Assembly: GCA_024401095.1 (NCBI GenBank)
Contig: JAKSLR010000019.1
Location: 1-58,171 of the forward strand
Direction of reading: 5' to 3'
Source: Bacteroidaceae bacterium
Lineage (GTDB): Bacteria > Bacteroidota > Bacteroidia > Bacteroidales > Bacteroidaceae
DNA: 58,171 nucleotides
A program made the position numbers and the translations under genes. The notes under the pieces were generated by a model. It was given only the letters and a program-made list of their open reading frames with translations. It did no database searches and was not told the DNA's origin. Every line of letters starts with the position of its first letter. Position 1 is the stretch's first letter. This document shows positions 34,160 through 43,018 of the stretch, in pieces.

Positions 34160-34753
34160 ATGAAATTAAAGACATTGTACATAATCGCTGGATGTAATGG
34201 AGCTGGTAAAACAACGGCGTCAATTACTGTTTTACCAGAGATTTTGCAATGTAAAGAATTTGTTAATGCTGATGAAATTGCGAAGGGATTATCCCCTTTT
34301 AACCCTGAAAATGTAGCAATCGAAGCTGGCAGACTAATGCTGCAACGCATTGACACTCTTGTATCAGGCTCAGAATCTTTTGCCATAGAGACAACTCTTT
34401 CTACGAAATCTTATTCTAAATTGATAGAAAAAGCAAAATCTAACGGATTCCAGATTCAACTTCTTTTTTTCTGGTTGCCAACCCCAGAACATGCCATAGA
34501 ACGTGTTGCACAGAGAGTAAAAGAAGGTGGACACAATATTCCGATAGAGGTAATTAGACGTAGATATCAGGCTGGAATAGAGAATCTTTTCCACATTTAC
34601 ATGCCGATAGTTGATTCATGGATGCTGATTGAGAATCAAAGTTGTCCAAGAATAATCGTAGCAGACGGTAGCATAAATACAGAAAACATCTATAATGTTG
34701 AACTATTTAATACAATTAAAAATATATGTCAGAGGAAGAACGTAACTTATTAA
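34160..34753 (+). CDS. Zeta-toxin-like P-loop kinase
   Basis: A 197-residue protein of the zeta toxin family. Walker A GCNGAGKTTA (residues 11-20) is followed by FVNADEIAKGLSP (34-46), whose Asp matches the catalytic aspartate region of zeta. AIETTLSTKSY (75-85) and the Arg-rich lid RVAQRVKEGGHNIPIEVIRRRY (in part, 115-136) complete the pattern. Zeta toxins phosphorylate UDP-N-acetylglucosamine and block cell-wall synthesis; whether this protein does so is unknown. No epsilon antitoxin precedes it. Instead a 60-residue gene overlaps its end by 28 bp. The pair is AT-rich against its neighbours and bracketed by decamer arrays, pointing to acquisition as a cassette. A housekeeping kinase role cannot be excluded. 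Confidence 0.86.
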   Translation: MKLKTLYIIAGCNGAGKTTASITVLPEILQCKEFVNADEIAKGLSPFNPENVAIEAGRLMLQRIDTLVSGSESFAIETTLSTKSYSKLIEKAKSNGFQIQLLFFWLPTPEHAIERVAQRVKEGGHNIPIEVIRRRYQAGIENLFHIYMPIVDSWMLIENQSCPRIIVADGSINTENIYNVELFNTIKNICQRKNVTY

Positions 34754-34908
34754 TTAAAGGTTTAGAATTGGCCGAATATAGGACCTTGCGTCAAAAGGCT
34801 ATGTTAAATCAAAATGTGGTTCTGTCTGATAAAGATGGTAAACCTATAGTAGTTCCAGCAAGAGAAGTTTTTGTAAAGCTTTATAATGAGCCTGTTCCTA
34901 GTTTTTGA
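34726..34908 (+). CDS. Small protein overlapping the zeta-like kinase (candidate antitoxin)
   Basis: A 60-residue acidic/basic mixed protein (MSEEERNLLIKGLELAEYRT at the start, then VVLSDKDGKPIVVPAREVF, ending EPVPSF). The first half is predicted helical, the second half beta-like. It shows no DNA-binding motif that I recognise and is not similar to classical epsilon. Its ATG lies inside the last codons of the kinase gene (28-bp overlap), so it is translated from the same message, probably by coupling. That arrangement suggests a partner or inhibitor of the kinase, in toxin-first order. This is inference. The family is not recognised. Confidence 0.7.
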   Translation: MSEEERNLLIKGLELAEYRTLRQKAMLNQNVVLSDKDGKPIVVPAREVFVKLYNEPVPSF

Positions 34909-35044
34909 TGAAGCCAAGACAGATTTGGCGTAGAAAGATTTAAAAACTCCCCAAAAGAGCATACAATGTAGCAGAAAAAAGTCATAAACGCAAAGCGTCA
35001 TTGCGTAGACGCTTACAAAGGATACAACTTCATGTGGGGTATTG

Positions 35045-35131
35045 TGATAGGTGTTGTGATAGGTGTTTGATAAACACCTATCACAACTAACTATTTAATT
35101 TTCAAACTATTGAAACAGAAATGATAGGTGT
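35045..35131. repeat. Right decamer array of the zeta-kinase island
   Basis: Four exact copies: reverse form TGATAGGTGT at 35045-35054, 35057-35066 and 35122-35131, plus form at 35074-35083. Two of them sit in a perfect 16-bp stem (35053-35068 with 35072-35087) around a GAT loop. Apart from this array and the terminator at 35163, I see nothing in 34909-35214. Confidence 0.92.
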
Positions 35132-35162
35132 TGGTATGTTTTGAAGAAAAAATAAATTAAAC

Positions 35163-35193
35163 AGAAAGGGCGTTCAATTTGAACGCCCTTTCT
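35163..35193 (-). terminator. Terminator of the second minus-strand SusC operon
   Basis: A 13-bp perfect stem (35163-35175 with 35181-35193, core AAAGGGCGTTC) around AATTT. On the minus strand it is followed by a T-rich tract. Confidence 0.88.
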
Positions 35194-35214
35194 ATATATC
35201 AGTTATGGAGATAA

Positions 35215-36102
35215 TTACCACTCCCACTCTGTTGCCAGGTCTACACCTGGGAATGCCAGATAGCAAGGGTACTTGGCACCCCAGCCACCCATACCATCAA
35301 CATACCAGTATGGATTAATCTGCCAATACAACATGTTACCATCTTCATCGTACTCTGCATAGCTGGTTGCATCGGTTGAAGCCAGACTTGCACTCAAAGC
35401 AGATGGCAAATAAGCCTTGATTTCAAGACCCTCATCATACATAGTATTGATGTAGAACCACTTGTCCCAAGTGACTGTTCCATCTTCATTCAAAGTGAAG
35501 TACAAGTACTTCTCATAGGTACCGCCACCACCAAGTTCATCAACGTAAGGGTTATTGATACGCCACAAGCTTGGGATATCGTCACGATACTGAATGGTTA
35601 CCTCATCCCAGAAGCCCCACCAGAAACCATCGAGCCACTGGCCAACACCTACAGTATTCCATTTTACGATATTAACTGTACCTGTGTAATCTGGCAAACC
35701 ATTGATATAAGGATTTACATAAGACTCATCAATGCCGAAAGAAACGGTCAAGTCGGTTGCTGTTGGTGCATTTGCAGCCAAGCCAACAACGACAGTAGCT
35801 TCTTTCTGACCTGCTTCGAAAGTAACGTTTGCAGGAACCACGAATGCGTTCTCGTCATTACGAGTTACAGCAAGAGAATAAGTAGCAGCATCGGTAGCAT
35901 TACGCTCCAGAGTTACAGTGAACTGTGGAGATGCAGGGTCAATCTCAAAGAATGACTCATTGGCAGCAGCAAAACGTACTGCTGGACAACTTGGATCTAC
36001 AGGTTCTGCTGGAGTGTAGTCAACCTCCTCGGAACAAGAGCTGAAACCAGCCATTGCAAATACAGCAGAAAGTAGAACGAAAAGTTTATTGATTGATTTC
36101 AT
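35215..36102 (-). CDS. Surface lipoprotein of the third SusC/SusD operon
   Basis: A 295-residue lipoprotein, lipobox FSSC followed by SEEVDYTPAE, matching the acidic export signal. The N-terminal ~100 residues after the linker resemble a Calx-beta-like sandwich (VTLERNATDAATYSLAVTRN, VTFEAGQKEATVVVGL). The C-terminal half is rich in Trp and Tyr (WLDGFWWGFWDEVTIQYRD, LWRINNPYVDELGGGG), suiting ligand binding at the surface. It comes 22 bp after the SusD gene and just before a terminator, the same place as the lipoprotein at 22172. Probably a surface glycan- or peptide-binding protein. No family assigned. Confidence 0.78.
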   Translation of the reverse strand: MKSINKLFVLLSAVFAMAGFSSCSEEVDYTPAEPVDPSCPAVRFAAANESFFEIDPASPQFTVTLERNATDAATYSLAVTRNDENAFVVPANVTFEAGQKEATVVVGLAANAPTATDLTVSFGIDESYVNPYINGLPDYTGTVNIVKWNTVGVGQWLDGFWWGFWDEVTIQYRDDIPSLWRINNPYVDELGGGGTYEKYLYFTLNEDGTVTWDKWFYINTMYDEGLEIKAYLPSALSASLASTDATSYAEYDEDGNMLYWQINPYWYVDGMGGWGAKYPCYLAFPGVDLATEWEW

Positions 36103-36124
36103 AATTACTGTCTGTTATGAGTGA

Positions 36125-37762
36125 TTATTTACCTGGTGCAAAGGTTCCTACAGCAGTAGGGCCCTTGACAGTAGAAGTTGGGTCTGGGTTATTTGTATCC
36201 TTCAGAGCGCTATTTGCATTCACCTCTGACTTAGGAATAACGAAGTTCCAGTTTGGCTTGATACCCTTACAGTTGATCTTGAAGATATCTGCAGGAGCAT
36301 TGGTACCATCGTAGTTCTGGATTACGTCTGGCTGGATTCGTTTAGCAGATGGGAAGGCATTACCCTCACCCCAGAACTCAATACGCATCTGAGCCAATAC
36401 CTCCAACTGGAAGTTACGCTCATCCAATGGCTCGTAGTTGTAGTTAGGATCACGATAATTCTTCACAAATTCATTCAACTTGGCGGCACCAGCAGAAATA
36501 CCCTGGCTCATACCTACAGCCTCTGCCTCGATAAGCATCATTTCCTCAATACGCATAACAGGAACATCTACAGCAGCACCTACAGAATAGGTCTCCCAGT
36601 CACCGTTCAAGCAACGGAACTTCAAAGCCAGGTAAGCAGGAGATGACTTGAGGAATGCCTCATCGCGAACAGTCTTATACTGGTAGAAGTCAGTCTTCTT
36701 AGGATCCAGGAACAGACGCTTACGAATATCGGTAGAAGGGATTCTGTCATACAGAGAACGGTCAATACCAGGACAGGTCAGTGAAGAATAACCCCAGTCT
36801 GCCTCACCACTCATCCAGCCGGTGAAGTTACACAGGTTACCCATGTTCTCTGCAGAATAATGCAGGTACCACATCCAACCTGGAGTAGCCTGAGCAAAAC
36901 CGGTAGAAGGATTCTCCATTTCAGCAGCAGTCATAGGAACAGCGCCATGAGCTGCAGCCTCATCAATAGCCATACGAGCATACTTTGCAGCCTCAGCATA
37001 CTTCTCATCCCACAGATATACTTTTGCCTTAATACCATAAACTACAGCCAGATTTGGCAACATCTTGTTGGTGAAGCTTACCTTTGACAAGCAACGCTCT
37101 GCCTTATCCAAGTCACTCAGGATGAAATCCATCATCTCCTGATGAGATGCACGTGGATTGTTCTTTGCATCATCTGCTGTAGTGGTTTCTGTTACGAAAG
37201 GAACAGTCATACCCAGAACCTTAGAGCAGTCTGTATAGATGTTTGCCTTTGGCTCATAGAACACGGTCAGCATGTAGTAGTTGAATGCACGGCAAGCATA
37301 AGCCACACCGGCATAACCCTTCTGAAGATCTGAAACATTCTCATCATCAATATCAACTACACCAATGATATCATTGTCAGACTTGATGAACTTGTACAAA
37401 GTAAACCAAGGCAAGAAAGCGAAATAGCTCTGGTCACCAAAGTTACTTGAGAATGTGTTATAGTTACGGTACCAGTCATAACCTGAGTCTGAACCCAGTG
37501 CATACATATCACCCAGAAGCTCAGTCTGAGCAATCATGAACTGAGGATATGCCATATCAGTCTCATGAGTCTGTCCACCATATACCAGATAACCGGCTAC
37601 CATCTGTGATGGGATACCATTCAAAGATGCCTCCAATGCAGAAGCAGAAGCACCAATCTGCTCGGCAGTCGCAGTATCACTCTCTGGGAAAGTTTCCTCG
37701 ATACAGCTGCTTAACAGCAGACCGGAAACAGCAACTGCGGAAAAAATCTTATATAATTTCAT
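36125..37762 (-). CDS. RagB/SusD family nutrient-uptake lipoprotein
   Basis: A 545-residue lipoprotein, lipobox SSC followed by IEETFPESD. SusD-family features: YAGVAYACRAFNYYMLTVFY (about 155), LAVVYGIKAKVYLWDEKYAEAA (in part), VPVMRIEEMMLIEAEAVGMSQG, and the LAQMRIEFWGEGNAFPSAKR box near the end. It pairs with the SusC encoded 21 bp upstream. Its N terminus and overall plan resemble the SusD at 23081, so the two minus-strand operons are probably paralogous. The substrate is unknown, with no enzyme in the locus. Confidence 0.94.
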   Translation of the reverse strand: MKLYKIFSAVAVSGLLLSSCIEETFPESDTATAEQIGASASALEASLNGIPSQMVAGYLVYGGQTHETDMAYPQFMIAQTELLGDMYALGSDSGYDWYRNYNTFSSNFGDQSYFAFLPWFTLYKFIKSDNDIIGVVDIDDENVSDLQKGYAGVAYACRAFNYYMLTVFYEPKANIYTDCSKVLGMTVPFVTETTTADDAKNNPRASHQEMMDFILSDLDKAERCLSKVSFTNKMLPNLAVVYGIKAKVYLWDEKYAEAAKYARMAIDEAAAHGAVPMTAAEMENPSTGFAQATPGWMWYLHYSAENMGNLCNFTGWMSGEADWGYSSLTCPGIDRSLYDRIPSTDIRKRLFLDPKKTDFYQYKTVRDEAFLKSSPAYLALKFRCLNGDWETYSVGAAVDVPVMRIEEMMLIEAEAVGMSQGISAGAAKLNEFVKNYRDPNYNYEPLDERNFQLEVLAQMRIEFWGEGNAFPSAKRIQPDVIQNYDGTNAPADIFKINCKGIKPNWNFVIPKSEVNANSALKDTNNPDPTSTVKGPTAVGTFAPGK

Positions 37763-37783
37763 TATTTCTCTTTTTTTATATGA

Positions 37784-40700
37784 TTAGAACTTAGCAGTTA
37801 CACCTACAGAGACTGCTCTCATTGGTGAGTAACGGGTTGCATTTGTAGAACCACTCCAAGACTGACGTGGATCGAAACCCTTACGCTTAGAAATGTAGAA
37901 TACGTTCTCACAAGAACCGTAGATACGGAGTGAGCTGATACCAGCCGTGCGAGTCAACTTAGCTGGAATAGTGTAGCCTACATTGATATTCTCAATGTTC
38001 AGGTAGCTTGAGCTTGTCAAGAAACGAGTTGAAGAACCTGCAGAATACAAGTCATCGAACTGCATACGTGGAATAACGGCACTTGGGTTGTCTACTGTCC
38101 AAGAATCAAGCAGATCCTTGTGGAAGTTATAACCAGCATTGCTGTTAGTTGGTGATGACATGAACTGTGCATAAGTGCTATCATACTGCTTACCACCCAA
38201 CTGGAATGAGAAGTGTGCAGACAAATCAAAGCCGTAGAATGTCAGAGAAGTACCAAAACCACCCTGGAACTTAGGCAATGTAGTCTCACCTATCATATAA
38301 TAGTCAGCATCTGCATAGGTAGTAGTAGTCTCACGGCCTGTCCAAGTTTTGACATCGTTACCGTTTGCATCCTTGGCAGTGTCATAGGTGTTCTTCCACC
38401 ACAGAGACTGACCAGTTGCCTGATCTACACCTGCAAAATCCTTCAAGTACCAAGTATAGATTGATGCATCTTCTGTAATGAAGAAGCTACCACTGTTGTA
38501 ACCCTTCCACTCATTACCCTGAGCATCATATACAGATGAAGTCTTCTTATCTTCGTGAATCATGGTGATTCTGTTCTTGAGAGAAGCAATGTTGAAGTCG
38601 ACATCCCAAGTGAAGTTCTTCCTGTTGAAGATATTTGCATTCAAGCTGAACTCAACACCGGTGTTGTACAAGTCACCCACGTTGTCATAATAACTTGAGT
38701 AACCCAGAGATGGTGATACGCTGAATGAGAACAACATGTCGGTAGTCTTTCTATAATAGTACTCCAAGCTACCACTCAACTTCTTCCACAGTGTGAATTC
38801 TACACCGGCATTGAAGTTGGTATTTGTTTCCCAAGTAATGTCACGTGAACCCTTAGAAGAGAATGCAGTACCCACAGTACCTGCAGAATTCAAGATGTCA
38901 TATTGGTCAGTATAACGGTAACTACCGATGTTATCATTACCCTGTGAACCGATAGAAGCTTTCAGCTTCAACTCGTTGATGGCATTTGAGTGGAACCAGC
39001 TTTCCTTGTTCATCAGCCAAGCTGCACCCAATGACCAGAATGTACCCCACTGATACTCTGGATCGAAACGAGAAGAAGCATCACGACGCAAAGAAGCAGA
39101 TGCGAAATAACGAGTGTCATAATCATACTGAACACGACCAAAGTAACCTTCGTTGTTATAACGTGACTTGTATGAGTAAGCTGACTGGCCATCGACTACG
39201 GCACCACCTAATTCCTTATTGTCCTGAGAGAACATGTTGCTCTTGCTTGCAGACAATGAATAGTAACGGTTGTCATAGTACTCATGACCCAGCATGACAC
39301 CCAGATTGTGCTTCTCCTTAATGGTGGTGTTATAGTTCAAGAGTTCCTGAACGTTATAATCGTAAGAACGGCTATGAGACTTATCAACAGTACCACCAGT
39401 TGAGTCAAACTGACCATAATATGGGTTATAGACATGAGTGCTACGGGTTTCATCCAAGTTGTAGGTTGCATTGATAGTGAATACCAAACCTGGAAGAATA
39501 GTAAAGTCAGCAAAGCCGTGACCGGTAGTTGCATTACCCTCATAGTTCTGGGTATTCAAGCGTACATCCAGAATAGGGTTTGCATTATAGATGAATGGAC
39601 GGCCCTGTCCTGCATTTTCACCGTCACCATAGTCCATCATGCCAATACCGTTTGCATCAATCTTGACAGAACCGTCAGCATTACGGATGTAAGCAGGATA
39701 GATAGGAGCCATCTGAGAAGTAAATGCCCAGATATTACCGGTAGAAGTAGAAGAACCGTTGTTACTCAAAGAGTTTCCATCGAAACGGCTGTATGACATG
39801 TTTCCACCAACCTTCAGCCACTTCTTGGCCTGATAATCTGCACGCAGACGAGCAGTCAAACGCTTCAGGTCTGAGTTCTCTGTAATACCCTGATTGTTCA
39901 AGTAACCGATAGATGTGTAGAAGTTGCCCTTGTCGCTTGAACCAGCAATAGAAACATTATACTCCTGACGGTTACCAGTACGGGTACCAACTTCCTCCCA
40001 ATCATCAGGAGTAATGAGGTAATCCTCGCCATTCCAGTTTGCAACACGACCCAGAGTTGCATTTGGATTCAACTTACCATTAGTACCGATAAGAACTTCA
40101 CCTTCTGGAATAGTCCAGATGTTGTAACCCAAGCCACCGTTACCGGTAGAACCAAAAAGGTTTCTGTTGGCATGAGCCCATGCCTGAGAAGCGGTTTCAC
40201 CTCTATCCATGTAGTAGTTCTTCAATGCACCGAAATGCATTTCATAGTACTGTGCAGGATTCTTGATGGTAGTGTACTTCTGAAGTGCGCTAGTATTAGA
40301 ACCATACTTTGCATCGAAAGTTACCTGTGCATCAGTGCCCTTCTTACCATTCTTAGTAGTAATCATGATGACACCGTTTGCACCACGTGCACCATACAAA
40401 GCATTTGAAGCTGCATCCTTCAATACAGTCATGCTTTCAACATCGTTAGGGTTCAAGTTGCTCAAGTCACCGCTATATGGTGCACCATCGACAATGATCA
40501 ATGGGTCACTTCCTGCATTCAAGGAACTGAAACCACGTACACGAATGGTAGAGGTAGAACCAGGAGCACCTGAAGCAGAAGTCAAGGTAACACCAGGAAC
40601 AGCACCTGCCAACGCATTAGTAACACTGGTTACCTGTGCCTTTTCTAGTTTTTCATTGCCTACAACAGCAGCAGAACCGGTAAATGCAGATTTCTTAGCT

Positions 40701-41032
40701 GTACCGAAAGCTACAACCATGACTTCCTCCAGTACCTCAGTGTCAGGAGCAAGTACAATGTTCAATTTTGGTTTGATTGCAATCTCCTGTGTCTTCATAC
40801 CAACGAATGAAACCACAAGAGTCTTTGCAGAACTTGGGACGCCAGTCAGGTTAAACTTACCATCCAGGTCTGTAACAGTACCCAAGGTAGTACCCTTAAC
40901 CATAATAGAGGCTCCCATTACTGGCTGGCCATCTTCTTCAGAAATTACAGTACCTGTAACTCTGCTCTGAGCCAATGCCACGCTTACCATGGTGAAAAGG
41001 CAAGCGATGAAAAGCATGATTCTTTTTTTCAT
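37784..41032 (-). CDS. SusC/RagA family TonB-dependent outer-membrane transporter
   Basis: A 1082-residue SusC homologue. Signal peptide MKKRIMLFIACLFTMVSVAL, carboxypeptidase-like extension (VTGTVISEEDGQPVMGASIM), EEVMVVAFGTAKKSAFTGSA, plug with VTNALAGAVPGVTLTSASG and ALYGARGANGVIMITTKNG, and a barrel ending VSVGVTAKF. It is closest within the window to the SusC at 24781 (both have FG..KKSAFTGSAAVV). Its signal-peptide DNA matches the other two SusC genes at 57 of 62 bp. The first 31 bp upstream of the ATG carry the same AAAAAGAGAG-type element. A TAACTTTG -7 box lies at 41189-41196, giving a leader of about 150 nt. Confidence 0.95.
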   Translation of the reverse strand: MKKRIMLFIACLFTMVSVALAQSRVTGTVISEEDGQPVMGASIMVKGTTLGTVTDLDGKFNLTGVPSSAKTLVVSFVGMKTQEIAIKPKLNIVLAPDTEVLEEVMVVAFGTAKKSAFTGSAAVVGNEKLEKAQVTSVTNALAGAVPGVTLTSASGAPGSTSTIRVRGFSSLNAGSDPLIIVDGAPYSGDLSNLNPNDVESMTVLKDAASNALYGARGANGVIMITTKNGKKGTDAQVTFDAKYGSNTSALQKYTTIKNPAQYYEMHFGALKNYYMDRGETASQAWAHANRNLFGSTGNGGLGYNIWTIPEGEVLIGTNGKLNPNATLGRVANWNGEDYLITPDDWEEVGTRTGNRQEYNVSIAGSSDKGNFYTSIGYLNNQGITENSDLKRLTARLRADYQAKKWLKVGGNMSYSRFDGNSLSNNGSSTSTGNIWAFTSQMAPIYPAYIRNADGSVKIDANGIGMMDYGDGENAGQGRPFIYNANPILDVRLNTQNYEGNATTGHGFADFTILPGLVFTINATYNLDETRSTHVYNPYYGQFDSTGGTVDKSHSRSYDYNVQELLNYNTTIKEKHNLGVMLGHEYYDNRYYSLSASKSNMFSQDNKELGGAVVDGQSAYSYKSRYNNEGYFGRVQYDYDTRYFASASLRRDASSRFDPEYQWGTFWSLGAAWLMNKESWFHSNAINELKLKASIGSQGNDNIGSYRYTDQYDILNSAGTVGTAFSSKGSRDITWETNTNFNAGVEFTLWKKLSGSLEYYYRKTTDMLFSFSVSPSLGYSSYYDNVGDLYNTGVEFSLNANIFNRKNFTWDVDFNIASLKNRITMIHEDKKTSSVYDAQGNEWKGYNSGSFFITEDASIYTWYLKDFAGVDQATGQSLWWKNTYDTAKDANGNDVKTWTGRETTTTYADADYYMIGETTLPKFQGGFGTSLTFYGFDLSAHFSFQLGGKQYDSTYAQFMSSPTNSNAGYNFHKDLLDSWTVDNPSAVIPRMQFDDLYSAGSSTRFLTSSSYLNIENINVGYTIPAKLTRTAGISSLRIYGSCENVFYISKRKGFDPRQSWSGSTNATRYSPMRAVSVGVTAKF

Positions 41033-41615
41033 ATAAAAGCTCTCTTTTTAATTTATGTAATTATAATTGTTCGCAAGTCTCGAAAAAAGACAATCTATCG
41101 CACACAAACATCCTTCCTACACTCTCTAGGCGCAGGAAAGAAAACATTTTAAAGAAAATAATATCGACTCTCTCATTCTATGCGGGCACAAAGTTAATAC
41201 TTCTTTTAGACCTAATCACTTTTTTTAACAATAAAAACTAAAAAAACTTTGGTAATCATCATTTTGCTGACATTTTGGAAGCAGAAACCTTACATTCTGT
41301 CAATCCAACTTGTCTTTATTTCTTTTTTTTATATTAAATTAAGGAGTACAAGATTTGATACAGACATTATGCTACACCGTACTTAATCACACATCTTACC
41401 AAGAAACATAAGAAAACGTGCACACAATAGGATTTTTCTGCTTTTCTGTATAAAAAAGAAGAAATTTATAACTAAAACAGTAAAAATATTTGCAATTCGT
41501 TACTTTGGTGTGATTTTTTTACTATCTTTGCAGCCACGACACAACAAAAGAGATTGTACAGATATAATATAAAAGAGTTTTTAATAGAGTTCAATTTAAT
41601 TAAACAACCAACAAT
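41033..41615. promoter_or_regulatory. Divergent control region of the third SusC operon and gdhA
   Basis: No gene seen. On the minus strand TAACTTTG (41189-41196) is the likely -7 box of the SusC operon, in the same TTAACTTTG context as the other SusC genes. On the plus strand TATCTTTG (41523-41530) is the likely -7 box of gdhA, with TTTG at 41504-41507 but only 15 bp apart, so the -33 element is doubtful. The middle is AT-rich and otherwise featureless to me. Confidence 0.5.
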
Positions 41616-42953
41616 ATGAATGCAAATGAAGTTTTGGAAAGCCTGAAGCAGCGTTTTCCTAATGAACCTGAATACCATCAGGCAGTAGAAGAGGTTTTGG
41701 GTACAATTGAAGAAGAATACAACAAACACCCAGAATTTGACAAATTCAATTTGATTGAGCGCTTGTGTATTCCAGATCGTATCTACACTTTCCGTGTAAA
41801 CTGGGTAGATGACAAGGGTAACTATCAGACCAACATGGGTTATCGCGTTCAGCACAACAATGCTATTGGCCCTTACAAAGGCGGTATCCGTTTCCACGCA
41901 TCTGTAAATTTGTCTATCTTGAAGTTCCTTGCATTTGAGCAGACTTTCAAGAACTCTTTGACTACACTTCCTATGGGTGGTGCAAAGGGTGGTTCAGACT
42001 TCTCTCCACGTGGCAAGAGTACTGCAGAGGTTATGCGTTTCTGTCAGGCATTCATGCTGGAATTATGGCGCCACATTGGTCCAGATGTAGACGTACCTGC
42101 TGGTGATATCGGTGTAGGTGGACGTGAAGTTGGCTACATGTTCGGTGCATACAAGAAGCACACTCGCGAATTTAGCGGTGTATTGACCGGTAAGGGACGT
42201 GAGTTTGGTGGTTCTCTGATTCGTCCTGAGGCAACTGGTTACGGTAACGTTTATTTCTTAATGGAAATGCTGAAGACTAAGGGCATGGATCTTAAGGGTA
42301 AGACCGTATTGATCTCAGGTTCTGGTAACGTGGCTCAGTACACAGCAGAGAAGGTTCTACAATTGGGTGGTAAAGTATTAACCATGTCTGACTCAAATGG
42401 TTATGTTTACGATCCAAACGGAATTGACGCAGAGAAGTTGGCTTGGATTATGGAACTCAAAAACCAATACCGTGGCCGTATTCGTGAATACGCAGAGGAA
42501 TTCGAGGGCGTTAAATATGTAGAAGGTGCAAAGCCTTGGTTTGAGAAGGCAGACATCGCACTTCCATGTGCTACCCAGAACGAGTTGAACGAAGAGGCTG
42601 CTAAGGCATTGGTAGAAAACGGCTGTATTGCTGTAAGCGAAGGTGCAAATATGCCTTCTACCCCAGGCGCTATCAAGGTATTCCAGAATGCCAAGATTTT
42701 GTATGCTCCTGGTAAGGCTTCAAACGCTGGTGGTGTATCTGTTTCTGGTCTTGAAATGACACAGAACTCTATCCGCCTGTCATGGACTTCAGAAGAAGTT
42801 GATGCTAAGCTGCACAGCATTATGGAGAACATTCACGAGAACTGCGTGAAATATGGTACCGAAGCTGATGGTTACGTAAACTATGTAAAGGGTGCTAACG
42901 TTGCTGGCTTCATGAAGGTTGCAAAAGCAATGATGGCTCAAGGAGTAATCTAA
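41616..42953 (+). CDS. gdhA: Glutamate dehydrogenase, NADP-type signature
   Basis: A 445-residue hexameric-type glutamate dehydrogenase that interconverts glutamate with 2-oxoglutarate and ammonia. The catalytic and binding residues are in place: Lys88 (PYKGGIRFH), Lys112 (EQTFKNSL), Lys124 (GGAKGGSDF) and Asp164 (AGDIGVGG). The coenzyme fold has Gly-Ser-Gly (GSGNVA, Ser236) and SDSNG (Ser260). At these two positions the NAD-linked clostridial enzyme has Phe and Pro and NADP enzymes such as E. coli GdhA have Ser, so NADP preference is predicted. A biosynthetic, ammonia-assimilating role follows from that. It is monocistronic, ending at a bidirectional terminator, with the divergent multidomain gene and an NAD-type paralogue beyond. 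Confidence 0.94.
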   Translation: MNANEVLESLKQRFPNEPEYHQAVEEVLGTIEEEYNKHPEFDKFNLIERLCIPDRIYTFRVNWVDDKGNYQTNMGYRVQHNNAIGPYKGGIRFHASVNLSILKFLAFEQTFKNSLTTLPMGGAKGGSDFSPRGKSTAEVMRFCQAFMLELWRHIGPDVDVPAGDIGVGGREVGYMFGAYKKHTREFSGVLTGKGREFGGSLIRPEATGYGNVYFLMEMLKTKGMDLKGKTVLISGSGNVAQYTAEKVLQLGGKVLTMSDSNGYVYDPNGIDAEKLAWIMELKNQYRGRIREYAEEFEGVKYVEGAKPWFEKADIALPCATQNELNEEAAKALVENGCIAVSEGANMPSTPGAIKVFQNAKILYAPGKASNAGGVSVSGLEMTQNSIRLSWTSEEVDAKLHSIMENIHENCVKYGTEADGYVNYVKGANVAGFMKVAKAMMAQGVI

Positions 42954-42989
42954 TTACAAACAATAAATACAACTAAACATGAAAAAGAA

Positions 42990-43015
42990 AAAGCGGTTGG
43001 AAATCCAACCGCTTT
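42990..43015. terminator. Bidirectional terminator between gdhA and the PEP-binding-like gene
   Basis: An 11-bp perfect stem, AAAGCGGTTGG with CCAACCGCTTT, around AAAT. It is flanked by A-rich and T-rich tracts on the two sides. Confidence 0.9.
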
Positions 43016-43018
43016 TCT

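Noticed and set aside
33909..35131. CRISPR array
   Set aside because: The repeats are ten bases and occur in both orientations with no regular spacers, and no cas gene is present.
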